Source: Trinickia fusca
GTDB lineage: Bacteria; Pseudomonadota; Gammaproteobacteria; Burkholderiales; Burkholderiaceae
DNA length: 64,000 nucleotides
Assembly: GCF_003628145.1 (NCBI RefSeq)
Contig: NZ_RBZV01000001.1
Location: 124,001 to 188,000 of the forward strand
Reading direction: 5' to 3'
Part shown: positions 1 to 10,027 of the stretch, in pieces
Layout of the letters: every line of letters starts with the position of its first letter
Position numbering within the stretch: the stretch's first letter is position 1
Notes under the pieces: generated by a model
What the model was told of the DNA's origin: nothing
The model's input: the letters and a program-made list of their open reading frames with translations, nothing else
Databases searched by the model: none
Position numbers and translations under genes: made by a program

Positions 1-1177
1 CGGCGCCCATGTGTGCCTTCACGCGTTCGCCGAGCTGATAGACCGCGAGCGCGTAGAAGAAGCTGCGGTTGTAGCGCGTGAGCACGTAGAAGTTTTGCAG
101 GCCCAGCATGTACTCGGTCGGTTGTGCGGGCGTCGGCAGATCGACGACGGCGACGGGCGTGGCGGCTTCGGCCGTCGTGTCGAGGCCCGGCTCGTCGAGC
201 GTCATGCCGGCCCGCAGCATTTGCTCGAGCGGCCAATGCGGTTCGGGCTGGCCGTCCGCGGCCGCTTGCGCGATGCCGATGCTGCCGGCGTCCCGTGCGA
301 TTTTCCACACGACCGGGCGCCCCGTTTCCCAGCCGTTTTCCTTCAGATAGTTGGCGACGCTGCCAATGGCGTCGGCCGGGCTCTTGCGCAGATCGATGTG
401 CTTGTTGCCCTCGTAGTCGACCGCGTACTTCATGATGCTGCTCGGCAGGAACTGCGGGATGCCGACCGCACCCGTGTACGAGCCGAGCACGCTGGTGGGA
501 TCCAGCTGCGCGTCGCGCGTCCACACGAGATAGTCCTCGAGGTTCTTGCGGAACGTGATCTCGCGCTCGGCGCGATTGGGTGTGTTCGGGTAGTCGAACG
601 CGAGCGTCGTCAGCGCATCGAGCACGCGGAAGTTGCCCATGTAGCGGCCGTAAATCGTCTCGACGCCGATGATGCCGACGATGACTTCGGGCGGCACGCC
701 GAATTGTTCGTAAGCGCGCTGCAGCGTGGCCTGATTGTCATGCCAGAACTTCACGCCCGCGTTGATGCGCACCGGGTCGAGAAAGCGCGCTTGATAGACA
801 TGCCAGTTCTTGATCGACGGCGTGGGAGCGGGCGTGACGAGCTTGACGACCGTCGCCGAGTAATTGACGCCCGCAAACATGGTGCGCAGCGCGGCGGGGT
901 CGAAGTCGTAGCGGGCGGCCATGTCGTCGATGAACGCGTCGACATTGGGGTTGTTCGCATAGCGCTGCGGCACGATTTCTTCTTCGAAGGTCTGGCCGCT
1001 CGAAGGAGACGCCGAAGGGCTTTGTTGCGCGACGTGCAGGGTGGAGCGCTTGGCGGGCGCCTTCTGCGCCTGTGCAAGGCTCGGCCAGCTGGCGACGGCC
1101 AGACTCGAGCAGACGGCGGCGACGAGCACGGCAAGGCGCAGCGGCTTGGCTGCGGGTGAGGCGAGATTGACGGTCAT
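1..1177 (-). CDS. mltB: Membrane-bound lytic murein transglycosylase B, 3' end outside window
   Basis: Lytic transglycosylase that cleaves the glycan strands of peptidoglycan in the periplasm to form 1,6-anhydro ends. About 392 codons are visible and the gene continues past base 1. The start at 1177 opens a basic and then hydrophobic signal peptide ending near an AQA motif at residue 38. The SLT/MltB domain follows, with GIIGVETIYGR around the expected catalytic Glu173, and further on YTGAVGIPQFLPSS, a hallmark of the family. There is no clear lipobox Cys, so it may be a soluble MltB-type enzyme rather than a lipoprotein. Transcribed away from the divergent deacetylase gene. Confidence 0.93.
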   Translation of the reverse strand, partial: MTVNLASPAAKPLRLAVLVAAVCSSLAVASWPSLAQAQKAPAKRSTLHVAQQSPSASPSSGQTFEEEIVPQRYANNPNVDAFIDDMAARYDFDPAALRTMFAGVNYSATVVKLVTPAPTPSIKNWHVYQARFLDPVRINAGVKFWHDNQATLQRAYEQFGVPPEVIVGIIGVETIYGRYMGNFRVLDALTTLAFDYPNTPNRAEREITFRKNLEDYLVWTRDAQLDPTSVLGSYTGAVGIPQFLPSSIMKYAVDYEGNKHIDLRKSPADAIGSVANYLKENGWETGRPVVWKIARDAGSIGIAQAAADGQPEPHWPLEQMLRAGMTLDEPGLDTTAEAATPVAVVDLPTPAQPTEYMLGLQNFYVLTRYNRSFFYALAVYQLGERVKAHMGA

Positions 1178-1417
1178 GGCGAACGTAAAAAGACGGCGGA
1201 CGTGCCCTGCGCAAGCATGACACCAGGGTTCGGCGCAGTATAACGAAGGGGCGTCGGCCGCGAAACGGGGCCGTTGCTGGCAGGGGAGAAAAGAGACAGG
1301 AGGCGGCGTACGGGCATGGCTCGCGCGAGCAGCGCATGCGGCCTGTGGTAACGTGTCCCGATTTCGAGCCTGAGCCGATAACAAGGAGATGTGCCGCGTG
1401 GCGGCAAGCGAACGATC

Positions 1418-2341
1418 ATGGCGACTGCTTTTTACTCACATCCCGATTGCCTGCTGCACGAGATGGGCCCGGGGCATCCCGAGTGCCCGGAGCGCTTGCA
1501 GGCGATCGAAGACCAGTTGATCGCGAGCCGCATCGAGTCGTTCCTTCAGCGCGAGCAGGCGCCGCTTGCCGACGTGGCCGAGATCGCGCGCGTGCACACG
1601 CGCGCGCACATCGACTACGTACAGCGTCAGGCGCCCGGCGAGGGCCACACGTGGCTCGACCCGGACACGGCAATGAATCCGCATACGTGGCAGGCGGCGC
1701 TGCGCGCGGCCGGCGCGGCGGTGGCGGCGACCGATGCCGTCATCGAAGGCCGCTACGAGAACGCGTTTTGCAGCATTCGCCCACCTGGCCATCATGCCGA
1801 ACCCGCCCGCGCGATGGGCTTTTGCTTCTTCAACAACGTGGCGATCGCGGCGCGGCATGCGCTCGAAGTGCACGCTCTGGCGCGCGTGGCGATCGTCGAC
1901 TTCGACGTGCACCACGGCAACGGGACCGAAGCGGCGTTCGCCGGCGACGAGCGCGTGCTCATGTGCAGCTTCTTCCAGCATCCGTTCTACCCGTTCAGCG
2001 GCGCCGAGAACCAGGCCGCGAACATGGTGAATCTGCCGCTGCCCGCCCGCACGAATGGGACGGCCGTGCGCGAAGCCATCGACATGATCTGGCTGCCGCG
2101 CCTCGATGCGTTCAAGCCCGAGATGATCTTCGTGTCGGCCGGCTTCGATGCGCATCGGGAAGACGATCTCGGCAACATGGGACTCGTCGAGAACGACTAC
2201 GCCTGGATTACCGAGCAGATCCGCCAGATCGCCGAGCGCCATGCGCGCGGACGCATCGTCAGCTGCCTCGAAGGCGGTTACAACTTGTCGGCGCTCGGAC
2301 GCAGCGTCGTCGCGCACCTGCGCGCGCTCGCAGGCATTTGA
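1418..2341 (+). CDS. Histone deacetylase family / acetylpolyamine amidohydrolase-like protein
   Basis: Zinc-dependent deacetylase of the arginase/HDAC fold; in bacteria the likely substrates are acetylated polyamines or small amides, but the substrate cannot be read from the sequence. 307 residues. The motif RPPGHH (121-126) carries the active-site histidine pair; D161FDVHHGNG supplies zinc ligands Asp163 and His165, and GFD gives Asp244. I chose ATG 1418 (MATAFYSHPDC), where the family normally begins. A GTG at 1391 in the same frame lies only two bases after an AAGGAG and is less likely. The next gene, an enoyl-CoA hydratase, starts 54 bases downstream and may be co-transcribed. Confidence 0.9.
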   Translation: MATAFYSHPDCLLHEMGPGHPECPERLQAIEDQLIASRIESFLQREQAPLADVAEIARVHTRAHIDYVQRQAPGEGHTWLDPDTAMNPHTWQAALRAAGAAVAATDAVIEGRYENAFCSIRPPGHHAEPARAMGFCFFNNVAIAARHALEVHALARVAIVDFDVHHGNGTEAAFAGDERVLMCSFFQHPFYPFSGAENQAANMVNLPLPARTNGTAVREAIDMIWLPRLDAFKPEMIFVSAGFDAHREDDLGNMGLVENDYAWITEQIRQIAERHARGRIVSCLEGGYNLSALGRSVVAHLRALAGI

Positions 2342-2395
2342 GCGGCGCCGGGCAGGCATGACCTGCCGGCGTTCGCGAAAAAGAGAGGCGCCACC

Positions 2396-3220
2396 ATGAA
2401 TTCGACTACGCTTTCGTCGTCCGCATCGGCATCGTCCGATGGAGACATGTTGCGCATCGAGCGCGATGCCTATGGGCTGCCCGGTGCCGTATGCGTGACG
2501 TTGAGCCGGCCTGAGGCCTTCAATGCGTTGTCGGAGGCGCTGCTGGAGCGATTGCAGGCCACGCTGGCCGATATCGCGCGAACCGAGGCTCGGGTGGCCG
2601 TCATCGCGGCGGACGGGCGGGCGTTCTGTGCGGGGCACGACTTGAAGGAGATGCGCACGAGTCCGTCGCTCGAGTACTACCAGGCGCTCTTTGCGCGCTG
2701 CTCGGCGCTGATGATGACGATCCAGCGCATGCCGCAGCCCGTCATCGCGCGCGTGCAGGGCATGGCGACCGCGGCCGGCTGTCAGCTCGTGGCGATGTGC
2801 GATTTGGCCGTGGCTGCCGATACGGCGCGCTTTGCCGTCTCGGGCATCAACTTCGGCCTGTTCTGTGCGACGCCGGCCGTGCCGCTGTCGCGCAACATCT
2901 CGCGCAAGGCCGCGCTCGAGATGCTGCTGACGGGCGAGTTCATCGATGCGGCCAAAGCGCGCGAACTGGGTCTCATCAACCGGATGGTGCCGGCGGACGC
3001 GCTCGACGCCGAAGTGCATTCGCTCGCTGCCAGTATCTGCGCAAAGCCTGCTAGCGCCGTTCGGGCCGGCAAGACGCTGTTTTACCGCCAGCTCGAGATG
3101 GGCATCGAAGCCGCTTATCAGCTGGCTGGGCAGACGATTGCCTGCAACGCGATGGACGAGGCCGCCCAGGAGGGCATGCAGGCGTTCGTCGACAAGCGCG
3201 CGCCGAACTGGCGCGCATGA
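2396..3220 (+). CDS. Enoyl-CoA hydratase/isomerase family protein
   Basis: Crotonase-fold protein of 274 residues that would hydrate or isomerise an enoyl-CoA ester in the cytoplasm. The N-terminal 20 residues are Ser/Thr-rich and low in complexity. The crotonase core has an AFCAGHDLKEM oxyanion-hole segment and a second segment near CAT-PAVPLSRNI. The usual catalytic Glu pair of true hydratases is not obvious, so it may belong to the ECHDC3-like branch. The start at 2396 follows a GAGAGG purine run. The 3' end faces the convergent hydrolase with only 24 bases between stops. The exact substrate is unknown. Confidence 0.88.
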   Translation: MNSTTLSSSASASSDGDMLRIERDAYGLPGAVCVTLSRPEAFNALSEALLERLQATLADIARTEARVAVIAADGRAFCAGHDLKEMRTSPSLEYYQALFARCSALMMTIQRMPQPVIARVQGMATAAGCQLVAMCDLAVAADTARFAVSGINFGLFCATPAVPLSRNISRKAALEMLLTGEFIDAAKARELGLINRMVPADALDAEVHSLAASICAKPASAVRAGKTLFYRQLEMGIEAAYQLAGQTIACNAMDEAAQEGMQAFVDKRAPNWRA

Positions 3221-3244
3221 GGCGGCTCGGCGTGACGGCGACGG

Positions 3245-4150
3245 TTACGGGTGCGCGGCGATCCAGTCGATCAGCCACGCGATGACTTGGTCGCGATCGA
3301 GATCGTTCATCGTCTCGTGATAGCTGCCTTCGTAAATCGTCAACGTGCAATCGGGCGAGCCCACCTGCGCGGCGAAGTCTCGGCTACCGTCGGGTTCGGT
3401 CAGCTTGTCCTCGGTGCCGTGATAGACGAGGACCGGTAACGCGAGCGTTGCGCGGCCGTTCTCGATGCGTGCCATCGCGGCGAGAATCTCGGCGCCCGTG
3501 CGAGCTGGCACGTTGCCGTGATGCACGAGCGGATCGGCGCGGTTCGCGTCGACGACCGCGCGATCGCGCGAAAGCAACCCGGCATCGATCTTCATGGCCG
3601 GAAAGCGCGGCCAGACACGGCTCATGAAGCTGCCTGCCGCGATCTTCCAGCGCGGCACGTCGTGCCCGGGTGCCAGCGCGGGACTCGACAGGATCAGGCC
3701 GGACAGCGCGCGCGTGCGCTCCGCAAAGCGCGCAAGCCGCTCGATCGCGAACAGCGTGGCGACCGTGCCGCCCATACTGTGTCCCATCAGAAACAGCGGC
3801 GTGCCTGGGCGGGCCGCGGCGCCCAGCAATGCTTCGCCGTCGAGCAGATAGTCGTCGAAGCGCGTGACCCACGTGCGTTCGCCGGGTGAGCGGCCATGGC
3901 CGCGCAGATCGACGGCGACGAGCTCGATGCCGGCCGCGTTCAGCCGTTCGGCGAGGGCCGCATAACGGCCGGCATGCTCGGCCAGACCGTGCACGAGCGC
4001 GACGGTGGCGCGTACGGCGCGCGCGCCATCGACTGGCCAGCGGTACAGCGCGAGCCTCACACCGTCGTCGGTCTGCACGGTGCTCGCTTGCGGGGGGCGC
4101 GCATCCATGCCGGATGCCGCGTGCGCGGAGGTCGTCTCGACGCTTGCCAT
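3245..4150 (-). CDS. Alpha/beta hydrolase, monoacylglycerol lipase / lysophospholipase type
   Basis: Serine hydrolase of 301 residues with a Hydrolase_4-type fold. The nucleophile elbow is GHSMGG with Ser125. An HGLAEHAGRY segment around residues 54-63 gives the oxyanion region typical of monoacylglycerol lipases, and DLRGHGRSPG follows at 81-90. Asp and His of the triad lie near YHGTEDKLTEP and YEGSYHETMND close to the C terminus, both characteristic of this subfamily. No signal peptide is seen, so it is probably cytoplasmic. Likely substrates are monoglycerides or lysophospholipids. It is a single gene between convergent and divergent neighbours. Confidence 0.9.
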   Translation of the reverse strand: MASVETTSAHAASGMDARPPQASTVQTDDGVRLALYRWPVDGARAVRATVALVHGLAEHAGRYAALAERLNAAGIELVAVDLRGHGRSPGERTWVTRFDDYLLDGEALLGAAARPGTPLFLMGHSMGGTVATLFAIERLARFAERTRALSGLILSSPALAPGHDVPRWKIAAGSFMSRVWPRFPAMKIDAGLLSRDRAVVDANRADPLVHHGNVPARTGAEILAAMARIENGRATLALPVLVYHGTEDKLTEPDGSRDFAAQVGSPDCTLTIYEGSYHETMNDLDRDQVIAWLIDWIAAHP

Positions 4151-4392
4151 GACAGGTCCTTTGCGAAGGGGGAAGGGCTACGGTGGCAAGGATGATAGTG
4201 TGCGCGGCGCGCGCTGCACGGCTTCACAGGCGGCACCGGCCTCTAATTTCCTTTCGTTATTTGAACTTGTCGATTAATTATTAAAGCTCATATGTGCGGC
4301 GCGGTAAAATCGCACCATTCCAAACGAGCAACGGCGGCCAACTGTCGAAACGCGAGACGCACTTTCGACGGTGTCGCCGTTTTGTTTTTCTC

Positions 4393-5424
4393 ATGATCGA
4401 ACTACGCAACATTTCGCAGCGTTTTCGCGGCCCCGAGGGCTGGGTCCAGGCGCTGCACGACATCAATCTGACGATTCCTTCGGGCGAGATCTTCGGCATC
4501 ATCGGGCGCAGCGGCGCGGGCAAGAGCACGCTCGTGCGCACGATCAATCTGCTTCAGCGCCCGAGCGCCGGCGAGGTCGTGGTCGGCGCTCGCGTGCTCA
4601 ATACGCTGACAAGCGCGCAATTGCGCGAGGCGCGCCGCGAGATCGGCATGATCTTCCAGCACTTCAACCTGCTCAACTCGCGCACGGTGTTCGAGAACGT
4701 CGCGCTGCCGCTCGAGCTCGCCGGCATGAAGCGCGCCGCGATCGACGCGGTGGTGCTGCCGCTGCTCGATCTCGTGGGCCTCGCCGCGCACAAGGACCGC
4801 TATCCCGCGCAGATCAGCGGCGGGCAGAAGCAGCGCGTCGGCATCGCCCGCGCACTCGCGAACAAACCGAAGGTGCTGCTATCGGACGAGGCGACGTCGG
4901 CGCTCGATCCCGAGACGACGCGCGCGATCCTCGATTTGCTCAAGCGCATCAACCGCGAACTCGGCCTCACGATCGTCATGATCACGCATCAGATGGAGGT
5001 CATCAAACAGGTGTGCGACCGCGTGGCCGTGCTCGATGCGGGCCGCGTCGTGGAAGAGGGCCGCGTGGTCGACGTGTTCCTGCAGCCGCGTCATGACGTG
5101 ACGCGCGCGCTGCTCGGCGACGTCATTGCGCACGAGCTGCCGAGCGCCGTGAAGACGCGCGTGGCCGCACATCTCGAGACGGGCGCCGGCCAACTGCTGC
5201 GGCTTGCGTTCGCGGGGGCGAGCGTCGACAAGCCGGTCCTGTCCGAGACGATCCGGCGCTACGCGCTCGACTTCAACATCCTGCACGGGCAGGTCGACGA
5301 AATTCAAGGCCGCGCGTTCGGCTCGCTGGCCGTGCTGGCCGACGGCGAGCCCGAGCAGCTCGACGCCGCGCTGGCCTTCCTGCGCGAACAAGGCGTGGTG
5401 GTAGAGGAGTTGTCGCATGTTTGA
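4393..5424 (+). CDS. metN: Methionine ABC transporter ATP-binding protein MetN
   Basis: ATPase of the D/L-methionine importer, 343 residues, the same length as the well-studied MetN family. Walker A is GRSGAGKS (38-45), the ABC signature is ISGGQKQR, and Walker B is [14 protein letters not shown]. The C-terminal 90 residues form the NIL regulatory domain that binds methionine and inhibits transport in the family. The start at 4393 ([11 protein letters not shown]) matches the family; the frame is open 99 bases further upstream but that part is not protein-like. The stop overlaps the metI start by 8 bases. Upstream 4151-4392 is AT-richer and probably contains the promoter, but I could not define it. 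Confidence 0.96.
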   Translation: MIELRNISQRFRGPEGWVQALHDINLTIPSGEIFGIIGRSGAGKSTLVRTINLLQRPSAGEVVVGARVLNTLTSAQLREARREIGMIFQHFNLLNSRTVFENVALPLELAGMKRAAIDAVVLPLLDLVGLAAHKDRYPAQISGGQKQRVGIARALANKPKVLLSDEATSALDPETTRAILDLLKRINRELGLTIVMITHQMEVIKQVCDRVAVLDAGRVVEEGRVVDVFLQPRHDVTRALLGDVIAHELPSAVKTRVAAHLETGAGQLLRLAFAGASVDKPVLSETIRRYALDFNILHGQVDEIQGRAFGSLAVLADGEPEQLDAALAFLREQGVVVEELSHV

Positions 5425-6070
5425 TGAAATGACCTCGATGTTCGTCCAGTCGTTCTGGGAAACACTCGAGATGGTGATCGTCTCGGGCGTGCTCGGCGCA
5501 CTCGCGGGGCTGCCGCTCGGCGTGCTGATTTTCCTGACCGAACGCGGCGGTGTGCTCGAGAACGTGACGGCGAACCGCGTCATGGGCGCGATCGTCAATG
5601 CCGTGCGCTCGGTGCCGTTCATCATCCTGCTCGTGGCCGTGATTCCGTTCACCCGGCTCGTCGTCGGCACGTCGATCGGGACGGCCGCGGCGATCGTGCC
5701 GCTGACGATCGCCGCCGCACCGTTCATCGCGCGGCTCGTCGAGACGGCGCTGCGCGAGGTCGATCGCGGCCTCATCGAGACGGCTCAGGCGCTCGGCGCG
5801 ACGACGAGCCAGATCGTGTTCAAGGTGCTGCTGCCCGAAGCGCTGCCCGGCGTCCTGGCGGGCCTCACGATCACGTTCGTGTCGCTGGTCGGCTACTCGG
5901 CGATGGCCGGCGCGATCGGCGGCGGCGGGCTCGGCGATCTCGGCATCCGCTATGGCTATCAGCGCTTCCTGCCGGAGGTCATGCTGACCGTCGTCGTGAT
6001 CCTGATCGTGTTCGTGCAGCTCGTGCAGTCGTTCGGCGACTGGCTCGTGCGGCGGCTCAGCCACCGGTGA
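5417..6070 (+). CDS. metI: Methionine ABC transporter permease MetI
   Basis: Inner-membrane permease of the methionine importer, 217 residues with five or six hydrophobic segments. The EAA loop that contacts MetN is seen as [25 protein letters not shown]. It overlaps metN by 8 bases, so the two are translationally coupled. The usual third gene, metQ for the binding protein, does not follow; a hairpin and then etfB come next. The binding protein must be encoded elsewhere or be replaced by another NlpA-type lipoprotein. Confidence 0.96.
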   Translation: MFDEMTSMFVQSFWETLEMVIVSGVLGALAGLPLGVLIFLTERGGVLENVTANRVMGAIVNAVRSVPFIILLVAVIPFTRLVVGTSIGTAAAIVPLTIAAAPFIARLVETALREVDRGLIETAQALGATTSQIVFKVLLPEALPGVLAGLTITFVSLVGYSAMAGAIGGGGLGDLGIRYGYQRFLPEVMLTVVVILIVFVQLVQSFGDWLVRRLSHR

Positions 6071-6134
6071 ACAGGGCGGGACTTGTTGAACGGCGCGCAC
6101 GACAAGTCCTAGACCTAGAGGCATTGATCGAAAA

Positions 6135-6160
6135 CCCGGACTTGGCGTCCGGGATTCTTT
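6135..6160 (+). terminator. Probable terminator after metNI
   Basis: Stem CCCGGA / TCCGGG with a 7-base loop at 6135-6153, followed by ATTCTTTG. The T-tract is weak, but the position 65 bases after the metI stop fits. Confidence 0.6.
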
Positions 6161-6260
6161 GTCATTAAAATAAAACGATCGTTCGTTATCTAAAGCGCGC
6201 CGTCAAAGGGGAAACCCTTGGACATCCTAGGCCCAGTGCGGTTGCCGTATTGGCTGTCGT

Positions 6261-6266
6261 TATAAT
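6261..6266 (+). promoter_or_regulatory. Consensus -10 box upstream of etfB
   Basis: A perfect TATAAT lies 41 bases before the etfB ATG. No convincing -35 box sits at 16-18 bases; a TTGCCG at 6242 is only 13 bases away. It may be an activator-dependent promoter. Confidence 0.45.
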
Positions 6267-6306
6267 GGCCGCTGGGTTGACGTATTCGTAACTTTGGAGC
6301 GTGTGC

Positions 6307-7056
6307 ATGAAAATTTTGGTGCCAGTCAAGCGCGTGGTCGACTACAACGTCAAAGTCCGAGTGAAGTCGGACGGTACGGGCGTCGACATTGCGAATGTGA
6401 AGATGTCGATGAACCCGTTCGACGAGATCGCGGTCGAGGAAGCCGTGCGCCTGAAGGAAGCCGGCGTGGCGACCGAAGTGATCGCGGTGTCGGCGGGCGT
6501 GGCGCAAGCGCAGGAGACGCTGCGCACGGCGCTGGCGATCGGCGCGGACCGCGCGATCCTCATCGAATCGAACGAGGATCTGCAGCCGCTGGCCGTGGCC
6601 AAGCTGCTCAAGGCGCTGGTGGACAAGGAGCAGCCGCAGCTGGTGATCCTGGGCAAGCAGGCGATCGACGACGATTCGAACCAGACGGGCCAGATGCTGG
6701 CGGCCCTGGCGAACCTGCCGCAGGCGACGTTCGCGTCGAAGGTGACGGTCGCCGACGGCAAGGCTACGGTCGCGCGTGAAGTGGACGGCGGCGCGGAAAC
6801 GCTGACGTTGACGCTGCCGGCCGTGGTGACGACGGATCTGCGCCTGAACGAGCCGCGTTACGTGACGCTGCCCAACATCATGAAGGCGAAGAAGAAGCCG
6901 CTCGAGACGATCAAGCCCGAAGACCTTGGCGTGGACGTGACTGCACGCCTGAAGACCTTGAAGGTGGCCGAGCCGCCGAAGCGCAGCGCGGGCGTGATGG
7001 TGCCCGACGTGAAGACGCTGGTCGAGAAGCTCAAGACCGAAGCCAAGGTGTTGTAA
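6307..7056 (+). CDS. etfB: Electron transfer flavoprotein beta subunit
   Basis: Beta subunit (249 residues) of ETF, the soluble AMP/FAD heterodimer that accepts electrons from acyl-CoA dehydrogenases and passes them to ETF-ubiquinone oxidoreductase. It begins [20 protein letters not shown] and contains DDDSNQTGQ, typical of group I EtfB. The ATG at 6307 is chosen over a GTG two codons upstream because family members begin MKILV. etfA follows after 15 bases with a GAGGGAG-type ribosome site between them. The nearby dehydrogenase gene at 8096 supplies a plausible electron donor. Confidence 0.97.
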   Translation: MKILVPVKRVVDYNVKVRVKSDGTGVDIANVKMSMNPFDEIAVEEAVRLKEAGVATEVIAVSAGVAQAQETLRTALAIGADRAILIESNEDLQPLAVAKLLKALVDKEQPQLVILGKQAIDDDSNQTGQMLAALANLPQATFASKVTVADGKATVAREVDGGAETLTLTLPAVVTTDLRLNEPRYVTLPNIMKAKKKPLETIKPEDLGVDVTARLKTLKVAEPPKRSAGVMVPDVKTLVEKLKTEAKVL

Positions 7057-7071
7057 GAGGGAGCGAGAAAG

Positions 7072-8007
7072 ATGACGATTCTGGTAATTGCCGAACACGA
7101 CAACGCGTCGATCAAGGGCGCCACGCTGAACACGGTGGCTGCTGCGCAGAAGATCGGCGGCGACATCCACGTGCTGGTGGCGGGTCACAACGCGCAAGGC
7201 GCGGCAGACGCGGCAGCAAAGATTGCAGGCGTCTCGAAGGTGCTGCTGGCCGATGCGCCGCAGCTCGCCGAGGGGCTGGCCGAGAACGTGGAAGCCACGG
7301 TGCTGAACGTGGCGAAGGACTACTCGCACATCGTCGCGCCGGCCACGGCCTACGGCAAGAACGTGGCCCCGCGTATCGCGGCCAAGCTCGACGTGGCGCA
7401 GATCAGCGAAATCACCGCAGTGGTGTCGGCCGACACGTTCGAGCGCCCGATCTACGCGGGCAACGCGATCGCGACGGTGCAATCGAGCGACGCGCTCAAG
7501 GTGATCACGGTCCGTGCAACGGGCTTCGACGCGGTGGCGGCCGAAGGCGGCAGCGCAGCGGTGGAGAAAATCGAAGCAGCGGCTGACCGCGGCATCTCGC
7601 AGTTCGTGAACCGCGAAGTGACGAAGCTCGATCGCCCGGAACTGACCTCGGCGTCGATCATCGTGTCGGGTGGCCGCGGCCTGGGCAGCGGCGAGAACTA
7701 TACGAAGGTGCTCGAGCCGCTGGCGGACAAGCTCGGTGCGGCGCTGGGCGCTTCGCGCGCGGCGGTCGATGCGGGCTACGTGCCGAACGACTACCAAGTG
7801 GGCCAGACCGGCAAGATCGTCGCGCCGCAGCTGTACGTGGCGGTGGGGATCTCGGGTGCGATCCAGCACTTGGCCGGCATGAAGGACTCGAAGGTGATCG
7901 TGGCGATCAACAAAGATCCCGAAGCACCGATCTTCAGCGTGGCCGACTACGGCCTCGTCGGCGATCTGTTCACGGTCGTGCCGGAGCTCGTGAACGAGCT
8001 CGGCTGA
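7072..8007 (+). CDS. etfA: Electron transfer flavoprotein alpha subunit
   Basis: FAD-binding alpha subunit of ETF, 311 residues. The C-terminal FAD domain shows [46 protein letters not shown] and the final [16 protein letters not shown], all strong family hallmarks. Co-transcribed with etfB, 15 bases upstream. A strong terminator follows within 70 bases, so the acyl-CoA dehydrogenase downstream probably has its own promoter or depends on read-through. Confidence 0.97.
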   Translation: MTILVIAEHDNASIKGATLNTVAAAQKIGGDIHVLVAGHNAQGAADAAAKIAGVSKVLLADAPQLAEGLAENVEATVLNVAKDYSHIVAPATAYGKNVAPRIAAKLDVAQISEITAVVSADTFERPIYAGNAIATVQSSDALKVITVRATGFDAVAAEGGSAAVEKIEAAADRGISQFVNREVTKLDRPELTSASIIVSGGRGLGSGENYTKVLEPLADKLGAALGASRAAVDAGYVPNDYQVGQTGKIVAPQLYVAVGISGAIQHLAGMKDSKVIVAINKDPEAPIFSVADYGLVGDLFTVVPELVNELG

Positions 8008-8047
8008 ACGCACATGCGCCGGTAGGGAAGGCGCCTGACCGCAAACG

Positions 8048-8075
8048 AAGGGGCGCACGACGCGCCCCTTTTTCA
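8048..8075 (+). terminator. Intrinsic terminator after etfBA
   Basis: Perfect 9-base arms AAGGGGCGC / GCGCCCCTT separated by a short loop and followed by a TTTT run. It lies 40 bases after the etfA stop and 20 bases before the next gene. Confidence 0.85.
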
Positions 8076-8095
8076 TATCCTCGGAGGAGAACACG

Positions 8096-9886
8096 ATGAG
8101 CTACACCGCGCCCATCAAGGACATGCTGTTCGTGATGAAAGAGTTGGCCGGCCTGCCCGAAGTCGCGGCATTGCCGGGCTTCGAAGATGCCACGGTGGAG
8201 ACGGCGGCAGCCGTTCTCGACGAGTCGGCGAAGCTCTGCGGCGAGGTGCTGGCGCCGTTGAACGTCGAAGGCGATCGCAATCCGAGCGTATGGAAGGACG
8301 GCGCCGTCACGGCTGCGCCCGGCTTCAAGGACGCCTTCCGCCAGTTCGCCGAAGGCGGTTGGCAAGGCGTGCAGCATCCCACCGATTACGAAGGACAAGG
8401 TCTGCCGAAGCTGATCGCGACGCCGTGCGTCGAGATGCTCAACGCGGCGAACCTGTCGTTTGCGCTGTGTCCGCTGCTGACCGACGGCGCCATCGAGGCG
8501 CTGTTGACGGCCGGCACCGAAGAACAAAAGCAGCGCTATGTGCCCAAGCTGATCTCGGGCGAGTGGACCGGCACGATGAATCTGACCGAGCCGCAGGCCG
8601 GCTCGGATCTCGCGCTCGTCAGGACGCGCGCCGAGCCGCAGGGTGACGGCACCTATCGCGTGTTCGGCACGAAGATCTTCATCACGTGGGGCGAGCACGA
8701 CATGGCGAAGAACATCGTCCATCTCGTGCTGGCACGCACGCCCGACGCGCCCGAAGGCGTCAAGGGCATCTCGCTGTTCATCGTGCCCAAGTTCCTCGTC
8801 AACGATGATGACTCGCTCGGCGCGCGCAACGACGTGCATTGCGTGTCGATCGAGCACAAGCTCGGCATCAAGGCGAGCCCGACGGCCGTGCTGCAATTCG
8901 GCGACCACGGCGGCGCCATCGGCTATCTCATCGGCGAAGCGAACCGCGGCCTCGAGTACATGTTCATCATGATGAACGCCGCGCGCTTCGCGGTCGGCAT
9001 GCAGGGCGTCGCCGTCGCCGATCGTGCCTATCAGAAGGCCGTCGCGTATGCGAAGGAGCGTGTGCAGAGCCGGCCCGTCGACGGTTCGGCCAAGAACGCC
9101 GTGTCGATCATTCACCACCCCGACGTCCGTCGTATGCTCTCGACGATGCGCGCGCTGACCGAAGGCGCCCGTGCGCTCGCCTACGTGGCCGCCGCGCATA
9201 GCGACATCGCGCATCGCCATGCCGATGCTGCGGTGCGCGACGAGCATCAGGCCATCTACGAATATCTCGTGCCGGTCGTGAAGGGCTGGAGCACCGAGCT
9301 GTCGATCGACGTGGCGAGCCTCGGCGTGCAAGTGCACGGCGGCATGGGCTTCATCGAAGAAACGGGCGCCGCGCAGTACTACCGCGACGCGCGCATTCTG
9401 CCGATCTACGAAGGCACGACGGCCATCCAGGCGAACGACCTCGTCGGCCGCAAGACGCTGCGCGACGGCGGCGCGGTGGCCAGGAAGCTGATCGCGCGTG
9501 TCGGCGAGACGATCCAGGAACTGGCTGCGCAAGACGATGTGGCGTTCGCGGTGATGCGTGAGCAACTGGCTCATGGACAGCAAGCGCTGGCCAACGTCGT
9601 CGACTTCGTGCTCGCCAACGCGAAGCAGGATCCGAACGCCGTCTTTGCCGGCAGCGTGCCGTACCTGAAGCTCGCGGGCATCGTGCTGTGCGGCTGGCAG
9701 ATGGCGCGTGCGATGCTCGTCGCGGCGCGCGAGCAAGCGAGCGATCCGGCGTTCTACGGCGCCAAGCTCGCGACGGCACGCTTCTATGCCGAGCAAGTGC
9801 TGCCGCAAGCGGCGGCGCTCGAAGTGGCGATTCGCAGCTGCAAGGGCGGCGAGGGTGTGCTCGCACTCAGCGAAGATCAGTTCTGA
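8096..9886 (+). CDS. Acyl-CoA dehydrogenase, long 596-residue type with C-terminal extension
   Basis: FAD enzyme that introduces a 2,3 double bond into an acyl-CoA and reduces ETF. It is longer than classic acyl-CoA dehydrogenases (about 380 residues) and matches the roughly 600-residue group annotated as DmdC / 3-methylmercaptopropionyl-CoA dehydrogenase-like, with an extra C-terminal domain from about residue 465. Seen are the [13 protein letters not shown] flavin segment, [24 protein letters not shown], and [13 protein letters not shown] with the likely catalytic Glu. An AGGAGA ribosome site precedes ATG 8096. Its place after etfBA fits its electron route. The substrate is unknown; DMSP catabolism should not be assumed. 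Confidence 0.93.
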   Translation: MSYTAPIKDMLFVMKELAGLPEVAALPGFEDATVETAAAVLDESAKLCGEVLAPLNVEGDRNPSVWKDGAVTAAPGFKDAFRQFAEGGWQGVQHPTDYEGQGLPKLIATPCVEMLNAANLSFALCPLLTDGAIEALLTAGTEEQKQRYVPKLISGEWTGTMNLTEPQAGSDLALVRTRAEPQGDGTYRVFGTKIFITWGEHDMAKNIVHLVLARTPDAPEGVKGISLFIVPKFLVNDDDSLGARNDVHCVSIEHKLGIKASPTAVLQFGDHGGAIGYLIGEANRGLEYMFIMMNAARFAVGMQGVAVADRAYQKAVAYAKERVQSRPVDGSAKNAVSIIHHPDVRRMLSTMRALTEGARALAYVAAAHSDIAHRHADAAVRDEHQAIYEYLVPVVKGWSTELSIDVASLGVQVHGGMGFIEETGAAQYYRDARILPIYEGTTAIQANDLVGRKTLRDGGAVARKLIARVGETIQELAAQDDVAFAVMREQLAHGQQALANVVDFVLANAKQDPNAVFAGSVPYLKLAGIVLCGWQMARAMLVAAREQASDPAFYGAKLATARFYAEQVLPQAAALEVAIRSCKGGEGVLALSEDQF

Positions 9887-9957
9887 TTGCTGATCGGGGC
9901 CGGACCCGCTCGCGCGAAGGGGCGGGCGGCATTCGTTGCCCCGCTGGCCATAAACGC

Positions 9958-9985
9958 AAAAGGCGCCCGGTTGGGCGCCTTTTGT
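9958..9985. terminator. Bidirectional terminator between acyl-CoA dehydrogenase and dadA
   Basis: AGGCGCCC / GGGCGCCT arms (9961-9968 and 9973-9980) with a GGTT loop. T-rich on the plus side and, read on the minus strand, also followed by TTTTGCG. It serves the convergent genes on both sides. Confidence 0.85.
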
Positions 9986-10027
9986 CTTGCTACGGGCAGT
10001 GTCGGCTGCTTCGGTAAGCGTGAGCCG

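Noticed and set aside
1436-3019. 527-codon frame on the minus strand
   Set aside because: It covers two well-supported plus-strand genes and has no recognisable domain.
6190-8094. 634-codon open frame on the minus strand opposite etfBA
   Set aside because: It is rich in His and Arg, has no domain pattern, and mirrors the codon bias of the clear etfB and etfA genes.
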